Shown: positions 22,991 to 34,700 of the stretch, one piece after another
How the letters are laid out: each line of letters begins with the position of its first letter
How positions within the stretch are numbered: position 1 is the stretch's first letter
Assembly: GCA_030867875.1 (NCBI GenBank)
Contig: JAOWCC010000019.1
Coordinates: 78,892,861-78,956,860 of the forward strand
Direction: 5' to 3'
Source: Actinernus sp. WN-2022
Taxonomy: Eukaryota; Cnidaria; Anthozoa; Actiniaria; Actinernidae
Length of the DNA stretch: 64,000 nucleotides
Notes under the pieces: generated by a model
Told to the model about the DNA's origin: nothing
The model's database searches: none
The model's input: the letters and a program-made list of their open reading frames with translations, nothing else
Program-made: the position numbers and the translations under genes

Positions 22991-23735
22991 TTTTTCTTAA
23001 TTGAATTATTTACATTTCCTCCAAAAAGCTGTTGATTTCAAACAAGCATAATTTATATATCAGGCGTGGAAAAATGTGACAGTTTGCCATTGTTATGGGA
23101 GCCGAAGACCCGAGCTTCTTGGGGGTTGGGGGCATGTTTTCAGAAAATATTTAAAGATAGTTTTGACTATTTTATTTACCGTTTTCGGTGAAGTGCGACC
23201 CTGGAAGTTTCAAGTCTCGTCTGTAAAATTTAATTTAGCCGACCGTCTTATACGGAGATACCAAGATACGGTGATACAGTGATACGAACATTCAAATTTC
23301 CTTTTTTTTAAGCGGAAGCGAATGGCCCCGCTAAATACAGGTTTCTGTATGAAACGGACTGTTGTATGGGTCACTTGAGCTCTTGCAGCCGTGGCGTGAC
23401 GCTAATTTAACGTTATTATCTTTCAGCATGACTGCTTTGTCTGACTATTTTGTTATTTAATTTTAACTTTTGAACGTTACGCATTTAACATTGAACGGCA
23501 CTTTATTGCCCTTGTCGAAGAAAGGTTTTTGCAACACAAATTACGAAATTAACGCTGAAAGCTTTATTCTCATTGGCAACTAGATTTAGGGACGGACCAT
23601 TTGAAAATTGATGGAGAGGGGGCCCGATTTTTTTTGCTCGTAATTTTTTTACGACTTCTCAGTTGCTTCAATATTTTTTTCTGGCATCAGAACCTTGCAC
23701 GATTTTTTTTCTGGGTGATATTGCAATTGGCTCGC

Positions 23736-24427
23736 TCGATTATTTTCTGTGCAAATTCGGCTTGCTCGTTTTTGTTATTTGGCGGGGGGGGGGGGGGGGG
23801 GGGGATTTTCCGCGATCCCGTTTCTCCGATCTAGTGAGATGGCTTTTCAGAAGCTCCAACTCCAAAAATATTTTATGGTTGCTTTGTCGCATTTCGGAGG
23901 AATCGTATTACAAAACCGTGCAGGGGAATATCAAAATTCGATTTGGTTATCATGCTTTCGGTGAAAAGGCGAAAACATAAATCCGACTAGATATAAGGGT
24001 AGATATGCGGGAAACACCGTCAAGAGCTCTCTTTTTAGAATTTCCCAATTCCCCAACAAATTTCTGTTTTGCAGCAGAGTTATCGATTATTTTCTGTGCA
24101 AATTCGGCTTGCTCGTTTTTGTTATTTGGCGGGGAGGGGGGGGGGGGGATTTTCCGCGATCCCGTTTCTCCGATCTAGTGAGATGGCTTTTCAGAAGCTC
24201 CAACTCCAAACATATTTTATGGTTGCTTTGTCGCATTTCGGAGGAATCGTATTACAAAACCGTGCAGGGGAATATCAAAATTCGATTTGGTTATCATGCT
24301 TTCGGTGAAAAGGCGAAAACATAAATCCGACTAGATATAAGGGTAGATATGCGGGAAACACCGTCAAGAGCTCTCTTTTTAGAATTTCCCAATTCCCCAA
24401 CAAATTTCTGTTTTGCAGCAGAGTTAT
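23736..24427 (+). repeat. Tandem duplication, ~347-bp units
   Basis: TCGATTATTTTCTGTGCAAA opens both units (23736 and 24083), and both close with GTTTTGCAGCAGAGTTATC. The units are nearly identical apart from the length of an internal G run. The duplication is therefore recent. Confidence 0.85.
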
Positions 24428-25849
24428 CAATTGACATTATGTAAAAACTTCAGACAAATCGAATCAATTCTTCTTGAGTTAGAGCTATTTAAAAACTCTA
24501 TTTTGGTTGAAAATCGAAAGCGTAGAAAATAGCCCAAGATTTCCCGAAAATGCAATGTTGATTTCCGATCAAAGCTACGCGCCGCATCGAGAATAATGGA
24601 AAAGACGAAAGGTCCTTGAGGAGGGTCCACAATAGGGTCCTCAGATCCCGCTTTCCCACCTCATTTTTTCTCTTAATCCCACCATCCCACCCTTCTTTAG
24701 ACTTCTTTACGTTGAAATCCCGATCCCACCCTTATTTTTTTAACTACAATTTTTTTTCTGCGTTAATTATTACAATAATGATAACATGAAATACCCACCT
24801 TCATTAAAATCCGGATAGCTGCCAAGTAAACAGACTAAACACGATTTGATGATGTTTCTGACCCTTGGACGGACACGCAAAGTCACACAAACGGTACGCG
24901 ACATGCTGTTGACATATGGAAGACGAAGATTGTTCGTTTTGAAGAGTTAATCTGCATTAAACACACGGTCACGTGGAAATTATAATCCCGTATCCCGCTT
25001 CCCGCCCCCTCAAAAACATGAAATCCCGCTTCCCGCTCGTACCTGAAATCCCGCGTCCCATTCCTGTTTTTAGCTCGCATCCCGAATCCCACCCTCGAAA
25101 TAAGCCCGATCCCGCCATCCCGCCAAACCTATTGTGGACCCTCCTTGAGGGACAAAGCCAAAGCGAACACCTATAAATGACAAAGGAAGGGCACAGAAAT
25201 CAAAGGCCTTAAATGCCAGTGACAGCGATTTGCAGGAGTCTGAAAGGTCCTGAAACAGCACGGCAAATAGCGAGATCGTGGTGTTGGTTTCAAGCGATTC
25301 AGAGTTTTAATATGTTTCCATCTAAGCTTTCTTGGAAACAAATCTTCTCTCGGCTGGTTCCTATCAATCAGATCAATTCTTCTTTATGTTCAGATGTGGA
25401 CCACTCGGCACTCTGTCTGAACTTGTCGGGTTTTGCGAGGCTCGTAGTCGTATGCATTGTTTGGCCTTGTTTTGCTACTTTCCAAGCTAAGGGCATCCTG
25501 CTGGAGCTTAGCCCTGCTGGAGCATTTAGCCCTGCTTGCTTTTTGGAAGACATATAAAAACAACCCATGGATCGGGGCTGGAAAAACGTTTCTCAATAAA
25601 CATGAAATGAATTCATGTGTTAATTGACCTGCTGTCAATCTCCCTTTAACAGTTTAATTGTTGCCAATTCAGCCGTCTCCTCCGGTTGGGAGGAAAGAAC
25701 CGGAGGAGACGGCTGAAATTCAGGCTAGCCAAAACTACATTTCTGTGGGAGAGTATTTTTACCCAATTTTTAAAATTTTAAAGGAAATTTGAGATATTCG
25801 TATCACCGTATCACCGTATCACTGTATCACTGTAACGTTATCAAACACT

Positions 25850-25914
25850 AGCCTCCGATGCAGACGTCTTGTGTGGTTCGTTCGAACCACACAAGACGTC
25901 TGCATCGGAGGCTA
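25850..25914. mobile_element. 65-bp perfect foldback with 10-bp target duplication
   Basis: ATCAAACACT occurs directly on both sides (25840-25849 and 25915-25924). The insert is an almost perfect hairpin built on AGCCTCCGATGCAGACGTCT and its complement. Duplications of 9-10 bp are typical of Mutator-like transposition; that assignment is inference. Confidence 0.65.
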
Positions 25915-26147
25915 ATCAAACACTGAGTCTTGTCTCAAACAGCTTTCCTAGACCTAATTAATTATGGGCGGTACGCGTTTGATTCAGACTTTTCAGAATT
26001 TTTAACTTCCAGGGTCGAACTTCAACGCAAACGGTAATAAAATGCCATTTCCTACGTTGTGGAGACTGAAAATCGGCTTGGGAGTATAGGACATCCCAAA
26101 TGATAACAATGTTCTATTCATGTTTTATTGCCAATCTCTGTTATACC

Positions 26148-26231
26148 TAGCCTGAATTTCAGCCGTCTCCACTTGTTCGTTCCTCTCTCGGGAGGAACGA
26201 ACCCAGAGGCCGGACGGCTGAATTCAGGCTA
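26148..26231. mobile_element. 84-bp foldback with 9-bp target duplication
   Basis: TGTTATACC flanks an element starting TAGCCTGAATTTCAGCCGTC and ending GACGGCTGAATTCAGGCTA. A related hairpin with GCCGTCTCC arms lies at about 25665-25725. Just after it, an inverted partial copy makes a 53-base palindrome (26214-26266). Confidence 0.65.
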
Positions 26232-26271
26232 TGTTATACCGCCGGTATAACATAGCCTGAATTCAGCCAAT

Positions 26272-27660
26272 GATGATCATTGCCAAATTAAAGTTTGCGA
26301 AAGACTAATTTACAATCAGGTTTTTACGTATCTACAGGACAACAGTATTCTCAGTAATTGTCAATCAGGCTTCCGCTCGTTACATTCTACTATTAGTGTC
26401 CAGCTTGAGGCAACTAACGAATGGAGCCTTAATATTGACCAAGGTTTAATTAATGCAGTTGTCTATATTGACTTGGCCAAAGCATTCGATACTGTAAACC
26501 ACAACATATTGCTGAGGAAACTACAAAAATATGGGATAGAGGGAAAAGCCCTAGATTGGTTCTTTTCCTATTTGTCGTGCCGTTATCAGCAGTGTCTTGT
26601 CAACGGCGGCGTACTCTCTAAGCCACACCCCATTACTTGCGGCGTACCACATAGAGCATTTTGGGTCCGCTCCTTTTTCTTTTATATGTCAACGATTTGC
26701 CGAATTGTCTGAAATTTGCAAAGCCCCGAATGTACGCCGACGACACGAATCTCACTGTCTCATCAAGTGACTACAATGAGATAAACGACATGATGAATAG
26801 TGACTTATTACGCATTAATGACTGGCTTAAAGCCAATAAGTTAAGTCGCTAAAACTGAATTCTTGTTGATTGGTTCGAGACAGAGATTGGCCAGAGTAAA
26901 TGATAAATTAATATTTATATTGACAACAAGAATATCTGGGCGTTATTTTTGACGAGTCACGTCGAGTATATCGTAAAGAAAATTTCATCTGGCCTTGGTG
27001 CCCTTAAGACTAATGAAGCCCTTTGTACCAAAGTACATTCTAATAACTATTTATAAGACTATAGTTATGCCTCATTTCGAATACTGTTCGCCAGTTTGGG
27101 ACATCGCAAACAAAGAAATGATTGAGAAATTACAAAAGCTACAGAATAGAGCAGCCCGAATTATTTCGGGATTGCCATTTGATACTAGCAGAGTCATTTT
27201 ATTGGAGTCACTAAACTGGTTGAGTATTTCTGAACGCCATAATGAGCTAAAAGTTATTACTATGTTTAAAGTCTTGAACGGTTTACTACCAAAATACTTA
27301 GGGGCACAATTTGTTAACTTGTCAGACACCACTGAGTATAATCTTAGATACTTGCCTGACCGGTTAGCACTGCCTGCCCCAAAAACAAATTATCTGGAAA
27401 AGAGCCTACGATACAAGACCATACAAGGGTGCTTCTTTATGGAACAAATTGCCAAAAGCTACTCGACAAATTAAGTGTTTGCGGGCTTTTAAGTTCCGTC
27501 TAAGGAATGACCGTGGTAGCCTTCTGATGTCCGGTTAATTATATTTTAACCACGTTTTTATCTACTTCTATTTTATTATGGCACGGCATCCATGTAAACC
27601 AGGTGTTATACTCTGTTGGATCTCCATGGATAAATAAAGTTGTGTATGTCTATTAAAAAT
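26272..27660 (+). pseudogene. LINE fragment (Jockey/CR1-like reverse transcriptase)
   Basis: Reading starts inside the RT at LIYNQVFTYLQ and NCQSGFRSLHST, then DLAKAFDTVNHNILLRKL (26473 on). After a frameshift near 26655 follow GPLLFLLYVNDLP and the YADDTNLT catalytic box. A further frame carries the C-terminal FEYCSPVW...KLQKLQNRAARIISG region, and SLWNKLPK-type remnants near 27450. It is 5'-truncated with several frameshifts and is a dead copy. Confidence 0.85.
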
Positions 27661-27789
27661 GTTTTTTTAGTTTTTAAAAATCATTCCAGGGCCAGCCGGA
27701 CTATGGAGAGCCGACTTTATACGTAATTAATAGAACCTTACAACTATTCTAGATATTACTGGAAGCCAGTGGAGTTGACGGAGTACAGG

Positions 27790-28494
27790 GGTGATATGTT
27801 CTGATTTCTTTATTTTAGTGACTAGCCGAACGGCAGTAAATTGCTCTCCTCCAGATGCAAGGAATGCCCGTCAAGGATTGCTCCTCCCCTCCCCAATGGA
27901 GACTATTATGGTACCAGTATTCCCTGAATTAAGAAGGAAGCTTAAACGTTGGAGAATACAAACAACCAAGCATATAACCTACACAGTATTAACTATCGTC
28001 TATCAATGACGCGCAGATCTTGCCCTTCGTATCAGTGGCTGCATGCAAAAGACCACGCAAGGGATTGTGGTCGAAACAGCGAATTAACGCATTGGACCGT
28101 TGCGAGATTTTGTTGCAGCCGCGCTCGCTTCGCATGCTCGAGAATCCCGCGTCTTTCGCTCGCGCTCCTAAACATAGTCTTGCTAGGACAGACTGTATTC
28201 AAATACGATCACATTTCTCCTGTTCTTAAAGACCTTCATTCGCTTCCTGTAGAAAAACGTACTACATTTAAGCTTCTCTTAATACTGTCATACAAATCTT
28301 TAAATAATTTAGCTCCGTCTTACCTACAAAACTTAGTTAAGATATATACACCTAAACGTACACTACGGTCATCATCCAATCCATTTCTCCTTGTTCGCCC
28401 AACTTCGAAACTTAAAACTTATGGACAACGAGCCTATTCAGTTGCTGCACCGGAACTATGGAACAGTCTTCCTTTCAACGTCAGATCAAGTTGA
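27790..28494 (+). pseudogene. LINE 3' fragment (CR1-like)
   Basis: Residues such as LHSLPVEKRTTFKLLLILSY, APSYLQNL, TLRSSSNPFLL and GQRAYSVAAPELWNSLP match the C-terminal end of CR1-type LINE polyproteins, from about 28190 to 28494. The DNA before it is a mosaic without a clear origin. Confidence 0.75.
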
Positions 28495-31217
28495 GTGGTT
28501 TGTTAGATTCATCGGCAGATGAAGGAGATTTAGATGTAGATTCCTTGGGTTAATAAATTTACAAGTGTTATAGTTAAGGTTTCTAAAAAAGTATAGTGCC
28601 TGTCAGAAGTGGTAAAGTTCCAAAGAAAAGAACACGGAATACAGTTCAAAAACAGAAGTGGTTTGACAAAGATTGTCACCCGCTCAAAAAGGAGGTAAAA
28701 AATTTAGGCAATTTAGTGTCAAAGTATCCGAACAATCCTTTCTTGAAACATAATTTTTTTCCACGAAAAAAAGACTATAAGCGGCTTATTAAACGACTGA
28801 AAAGAAATTTCCGAACTGACTTGTTAAACAGAATTCAGGCATTAATTGGAGGAAAGGAGTCCGAAAGAGTTTTGGAAACTGGTTAACTCTATTAAGTCGC
28901 GTCAGGCTGAAGGGGCCTCTAACGATGTGTCGCCGGCAGAGTGCCATAGTTATTTCAAAGATCTAAATAAAGTCAACTTTTCAACTGAAAGTACTAGCAA
29001 TGAAGCTCAGATTGTAAAAGATTATCAATGCTGGGCTATTAATGAGAATGAGATTCTTGATGCACCTGTTTCACTTAAGGAAGTGCGCGACTCAGCGAAA
29101 AAAGTCAAGAATAAAAAGGCCAGTGCGGGTGATTTGATAAATAATGAAATAATTAAAACTTCTGTGGATGTTTTAGCGCCATATTTTGTTAAACTTTTTA
29201 ATAAGGTTATACCGTGCGGTGCTTTCCCGCATGTATGGTCGCAAGGTTTTATAGTGCCTCTTCTTAAATCGGGAAGTCGATTGGACCCTGGTAATTATAG
29301 AGGTATTTGTATCAGTAGCTGTTTAGGCAAGTTCTTCACATTAACTTTGAATGCTCGTTTGAATGAGTTTTTGAGTGACAATGAAATTTTTAATAAATGT
29401 CAGATCGGTTTCCGACGTGGGTTCAGGACGTCTGATCATGTGCTGGTGTTGAAAACATTGATTGACTTTTATAAGACTCGGCACAAGCCGTTGTTTGCGT
29501 GTTTTGTTGATTTTAGGGAGGCTTACAATAGTGTTTGGAGAGAGGGTTTGTTTTTCAAGCTGATTCAGTATGGCTGCAGTAGAAAGTTTGTACGCATTCT
29601 GTTCAGTATGTATTCATCTGTCAAGGCGGCGGTTAAATTGAGTCAAGGAGCCACTCCTTTTTTCCAGTCGGATATAGGAGTTAAACAAGGATGCAATCTT
29701 AGTCCTACGTTGTTTAATCTTTTTATAAATGATATTCCTGATTTGTTTAACACACCATCCTGTGATCCAGTGATACTGGGCGATTCGAAGTTGACTGGCT
29801 ACTGTATGCTGATGACTTGGTGCTTGCTGTTATCTGAGTCCGAAAGTGGATTGCAAGGTTGCATTCGTAGGCTTGAGCGTTATACAGAGAAATGGAAGCC
29901 GTTAAAGCGGTCAACTTGAAAAAGTCCAAGATTTTAGTATTTGGCACGAGAGCTCAGCGACGCTCGTTTATAACTTCTAAATGGTATTTTGGCAAGGATT
30001 TGTTGGATTGTGTCGATGAGTACACATATTTGGGCATAACTTTCCATTTTGGTGGTGGTTTTAAAATTGCCCAAAAGGCTTTGTACAATTAATAAGGCGT
30101 TACGCGCGTATCACGGTCTTGACTATTTAAAAGTTTTTTTCTAACGTGGAGAATGTTCCATTGAAAGTGCTGTTGAAACTGTTTTCAACTGTTGTAGTCC
30201 CGGTGCTGCTGTAAGGTTGTGAGATTTGGGGAGTTTATGTTTTGGGAAGGATATCTAATTTTGACATGTTCAAGACAAAGTTTTTTAGTATGGTTACCGA
30301 CATAGAAAAACTGCATTTGAAGTTTTGCAAGCGTATTCTAGGCGTTCACTCTAAGTCTACAAACTTAGCAGTGCGGTATGTAGGCCTAGATATAAATATC
30401 ATGATATTTTTTTAGATATTTAGAACCTTCCATGATATTTAGAAAACAATGTGATATTTAGAAAAAAAATGGGATATTGTTGGGATATTTAGGAATTTTG
30501 CTGAGGGTCTAGGCATTTTCAGCGTAGTTTTTGGTGATTGAAACTGGTTAGCTCAATTCAGTGGCAACAGTAATCTGGATCAGCGGTTTCCCACTTAATA
30601 ATGTATCCCATGATGCTTAGTGCAGTCAGTACAGAGGTCAGACTCAGAGCAAAATGGCGGATCCACCAATGGTTGTAAGCTTATTTTGTGAAAAATGCGA
30701 GTACGATAATAAAAAAGGTTGTTATATTATAATATTTATTAAAACTGTATTAACATTATCTTTGTTAGTGGGAAATTGAGAAAATTTTGCCTGATATTTA
30801 GAAAATTTTGCCTGATATTTAGAACTTTTTACGTGATATTCCGGAATGATATTTAGGCGATTTTACGTGATATTTGTATCCAGGCCTAGCGGTATGCAGA
30901 ATTGGGCAGAGTACCAATGCCAATGGTTGTGCAACTTTCTGTTTGGTATAGTTAAATACTGGTTACCGGTGAAGGATTCGTTGTACGGGGATGAATTAGT
31001 TGGGAAAGCTGCACGTTTGTGTCAGTATACAATCAAATTTTCAAGGCGTTAAGTTTACGAATTATCTGTTAGAGATGTGCAATGTTAAATCTCTTAAGGA
31101 TCTTGTTATATCCACTAAGAATATTAGAGTTCTGGCTAAATATCTGAAATCTGAATTATATAATTCCTTTAATAAGCGGTGGAAGGACCAGATTCAAGAA
31201 TGCAGTAAGTTGCGTAC
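28495..31217 (+). pseudogene. LINE with RT, 5' of the Polinton insertion
   Basis: A non-LTR retrotransposon ORF in several frames: KKRTRNTVQKQKWFDKDC (28620), then RT motifs KNKKASAGDLINNEI, SRLDPGNYRGICISS, CQIGFRRGFRTSDHVL, FVDFREAYNSVW and GVKQGCNLSPTLFNLFINDI. The YADD box (YADDLVLAVI) is in another frame near 29810, so the gene is broken. It is further interrupted by a hAT MITE (30381-30888) and by the Polinton at 31218. It resumes at 46861. The clade was not assigned. Confidence 0.85.
30381..30888. mobile_element. hAT-type MITE with GATATTTAG repeats
   Basis: GCGGTATG (30373-30380 and 30889-30896) is an exact 8-bp target duplication around inverted ends TAGGCCTAGATATAAATATC and GATATTTGTATCCAGGCCTA. 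At both ends the inner part repeats GATATTTAG-like units many times. Removing it rejoins the LINE reading frame. It is 508 bp, with no transposase. Confidence 0.8.
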
Positions 31218-31552
31218 AGTAGTATAGTCGGCGTCAGTTAAATACCACTTTTTCTTGTACAACAAAACTCAAAAGGTTGTGAATGTTATGGACGCCTTGT
31301 TTTCTTGCACAAGGGGCGTCATAAAGTGAATTCAGAAATCCACTTCATAACGCCCCTTGTGCAAGAAAAAAGGCGTCCATAACATTCACAACCTTTTGAG
31401 TTTTGTTGCACAAGAAAAAGTTGTATTTAACTGACGCCGACTATACTACTATGGGGTAACTAAGGGTCATTCAAAGTGTCACTAGACATTCTTGTACGTA
31501 AAAGCCAACTTGATAATCCTATTAGAGATATAATTACATATAGTTATATCGA
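31218..31552. repeat. Left terminal inverted repeat of Polinton 1
   Basis: 335 bp repeated in inverse at 46521-46855 with only a few differences. The outer 233 bp (31218-31450) is itself a near-perfect palindrome, so a single strand can fold into a long hairpin with a small asymmetric centre (AAGTGAATTCAGAAATCCAC). The inner ~100 bp starts ATGGGGTAACTAAGGGTCAT and ends in a TATA-rich stretch. Confidence 0.92.
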
Positions 31553-31701
31553 CATCGATTGCTTGTACATAAAATCCAACTTGATAATCCTATTAGAGAT
31601 ATAATTACATATAATTATATCGCTGCAACGTCCTTACACGTAAAATCCAAATTCGAGTACCTGTTAAAGCTATCCTAACACATAGTTATATCGAAGGGAG
31701 A
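31491..31701 (+). promoter_or_regulatory. Three tandem ~70-bp modules upstream of polB
   Basis: The block TGTACRTAAAATCCAACTTG, then ATAATCCTATTAGAGATAT and a TTATATCG end, occurs twice. It occurs a third time in degraded form just before the polymerase ATG. Related modules precede the F-box gene (in the right repeat) and lie between the F-box and zinc-protein genes (45785-45830). They are likely promoter units, or an origin-linked element; that reading is inference. Confidence 0.6.
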
Positions 31702-34700
31702 ATGGTGAGACCACGTAGTGAACCACTTCCACGGAGTCTAGCTCGAGAGGCAGGTGCCATTCTAGAGGAGAGAGATGGAATGCTCGAGGGGATGGAGATA
31801 GGTCGCCGTACTATCCGATGGCGCTTCTTCCAAGGTGTGGCAGGAGACTTGACTCCTAGGATCATGGAAAAGTTAGTTGCAAAGGTAACCACCAGCTTCT
31901 ACCTACGCTATAGCTACACCTATCGCATTCGCAATGTCAATGACGGACGCGTGATTCTATTCTCCAAGACTGTCCCAGGCTCTCCATGGGTGAACATCCT
32001 AGAAGATGCAGAAGAGTGGATCAATAGCAAGGAGACAGCTCGATTGAATCCCGACAACATCACTCGACCAAATACCCAATGGGCCTTCGTTCGTTGGATC
32101 TACGTAGATGTCAAAGTCGTGATCGATCGTCAGCTTTTGTTGGGAACAGGTCCACTGCCCCAATGGCTTCGCCTTAAGAAAGGAATGCTTGCCCTTGATC
32201 GATATGGCGACAACCTATGTCTTTGGCGCTGCCTTGCCATGCATGAAGGAGCAAGAGTAGATAGGTGTTGCGTCAAAGCTCGAAAACTTGCCCAGAACTT
32301 CTATCGCCTGACAGCACCCACACAAGACGTTCCCAGAACTTCCTTAGACCAGCTGGAGGAAGTCGAGTTACACTTTGGAATCGGTATTCGGGTGTATGAA
32401 CCCACGGAGGACGGCGCTTGGCATCTGACGCGACATGCAGCTCACTACAAGCATACGATGACGATTGGGATATACGACGGACATGCCTTCTACATCAAGA
32501 ACATCAACAAGCTAGGGCACATCTACGTATGTAACGATTGTAAGCAACGGTTCACGAAAGCCTCAGACCTTCACCGTCATGCAGATCGTTGCAGGCGTGG
32601 CGAAACAAAGATCGTTTGCCCCGGAAAAGTAATCACAGTACCTCAGTCGGCATACGAAAAAGCCTTCTGGCCAGAGAGCACAGCCAGCAAAGTCGCTTTA
32701 TGCTGGTTGGAACGCGAAACCAAAAGGATTGGACAACACATTCATCATGCAGCTTGTGGGCATGGTGGAGAGCATTGGATCGAAGGAGCGCCGGTCGACG
32801 GCTACGAACCTATTTCGAAAACCATCTTTCAATTTCATGGATGCTATTTCCATGGCTGCCCGAAATGCTTCCCTAGGGAAAGGAGGCTCTATCTCAAGAC
32901 CTGTGAAAGAACGGCAAAGCTACAAGGAGCTGGTTATACAGTAGTGGAAGCTTGGGGTTGCTCTACAAAGAAGAAAAACAAACCGGTCCCCACACCAACA
33001 CAAACTGTCTACCCACACTTCATAGTTTACGATTTCGAAGCCTATCTCGATACAACGAAAGGAAGACAACCAACAGACCACCTGACCATCGAAAACGTCC
33101 ATGTCCCAATATCAGTATCAATTGCCGACACATACAATCGAAAGTCAACCCACATCTGTCGACGCAATCCAAAAGAACTCATCGAAGCCTTCGTCGAAGA
33201 ACTCCAGCGAAGAGCGAAAGCGATCCAAGAAGTCATTGCAGAACAGTTCTGCCCCAAGACACCTGAATTCTCTTTTGACACCCTACCAAAGAAACAACAA
33301 GCGAAGATCGACGAATGGATCCGCCAAGTTCCAGTAGTGGGATTCAACTCTGGCAGGTACGATCTTAATCTGATCAGGGAGCACTTCGTAGGAATCATTG
33401 CCGACACCTGTTCAAAGATCCTGGTAGCAAAGAAAGCCAATTCCACTATGTTCCTATTGACCCCAGATTTCCGTTTCCTTGATGTGATCAACTACCTTGG
33501 ACCTGGAACTTCTTATGAACGTTGGATCAAGGCATATGGATGCGAATCGCAAAAGAGTTTCTTCCCATATGAGTGGTTCGATTCTCCAGACAAGTTGGAT
33601 CACATTGGATTACCAGACTATCCAGAGTGGGGTTCGAAGTTGAAAAGAGAACATCTACTATCTATGTCAGAGTTCGAAGACTGTGAGTGCACCTTTCTCG
33701 ACAAAGGAATGGAAACCTTTGCAGACTGGCTACGATACTACAACGACCTAGATGTAGTTCCATTCCTAGAGGCACTCGAAAAGATGCGAGATTTCTATCA
33801 CGAGAAAGGAGTAGACATGCTGAAAGACGCAGTGTCCATTCCAGGAGTCTCACTACAGTTCCTACTTCGAGGTAGTGTAGAAAGGGGAGCTGAGATGTAC
33901 GCTCCAAGTAAGGAAGCCTACCGCATGCTGAAAGACGCTGTCGTGGGAGGTCCAAGCATAGTGTTCACCAGACTCCACGAAGCAGGAGTGACTAAGATTC
34001 GTAGTCATCAGGGAGGAACTAAGACTTGTCGTAAGATTCTTGGATACGATGCCAACGCCCTATATCTTTCTACCATGGAATTCGAAATGCCTTGTGGAAA
34101 AGAAAAGGTTGTGCACTATGACGATCCAGGTCCAGCCACCGAAGGATTCGTTGAATGTCTACTTGGTGGAACGTGGTTTGGATATGCAGAAGTAGACATC
34201 GAGATACCAAAGAAATTGTGGAAGGAATTTGAGGAGATGCCACCCTTCTTCTACAACAAGAAAATCCCCAAAGAAGCAATCCCTCCAGAAATGTTGGCCT
34301 ACCTCACAAAGACAGGTAGAAAGCTCAGCGAGGAAAAGAAGTTAGTTGGAAGTCTCTCTGGAAAGAAGTTGCTACTCTATGCTCCTCTTCTACTTTGGTA
34401 TGTAGATCACGGCGCAGTGATCACTGCTGTCTACCGCACGATAGATTACGAACCCAAAGAAATCTTCGGATGGTTCGTGGACCAAGTCACTGAGGCACGT
34501 CGTATGGGAGATGAAGATAAAGGTGAGGCTTTGCTGGCAGATGTGTTCAAGCTGCTAGGAAACAGCGCCTATGGAAAGTTGCTCGAAGACTTGGGACGCC
34601 AAACAAAGGTCACCTATACAAAAGATGAGAAGGTTGTGGACAAAGCATTGCGAAGTGTTTGGTTCGAAGACCTGGAAGAGATTGGTGATGCATATGAACT

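Larger units (their letters stand above)
23170..26046. mobile_element. 2.9 kb non-autonomous element with long inverted ends
   Basis: The left end (TTTACCGTTTTCGGTGAAG, CGACCCTGGAAGTT, then GATACGGTGATACAGTGATA) is repeated in reverse complement at the right (25790-26046). The right end is itself interrupted by a 65-bp MITE. A diverged inverse copy of the interior (about 23600-25640) lies at 52085-53340. No transposase was seen. The class is undetermined and the exact ends are uncertain. Confidence 0.55.

Noticed and set aside
23601..24324. Several overlapping open frames with poly-Gly
   Set aside because: They arise from the duplicated 347-bp unit and its G run; frames in repeat DNA without protein features.
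28596..28886. Independent basic protein of 96 codons
   Set aside because: It continues into the LINE reverse transcriptase after a frameshift and matches the usual linker before the RT domain.
31218..31450. The palindrome as two separate MITEs nested in the Polinton ends
   Set aside because: Its outer edge coincides with the target duplication and it is present at all three element ends seen, so it is part of the terminal repeat.
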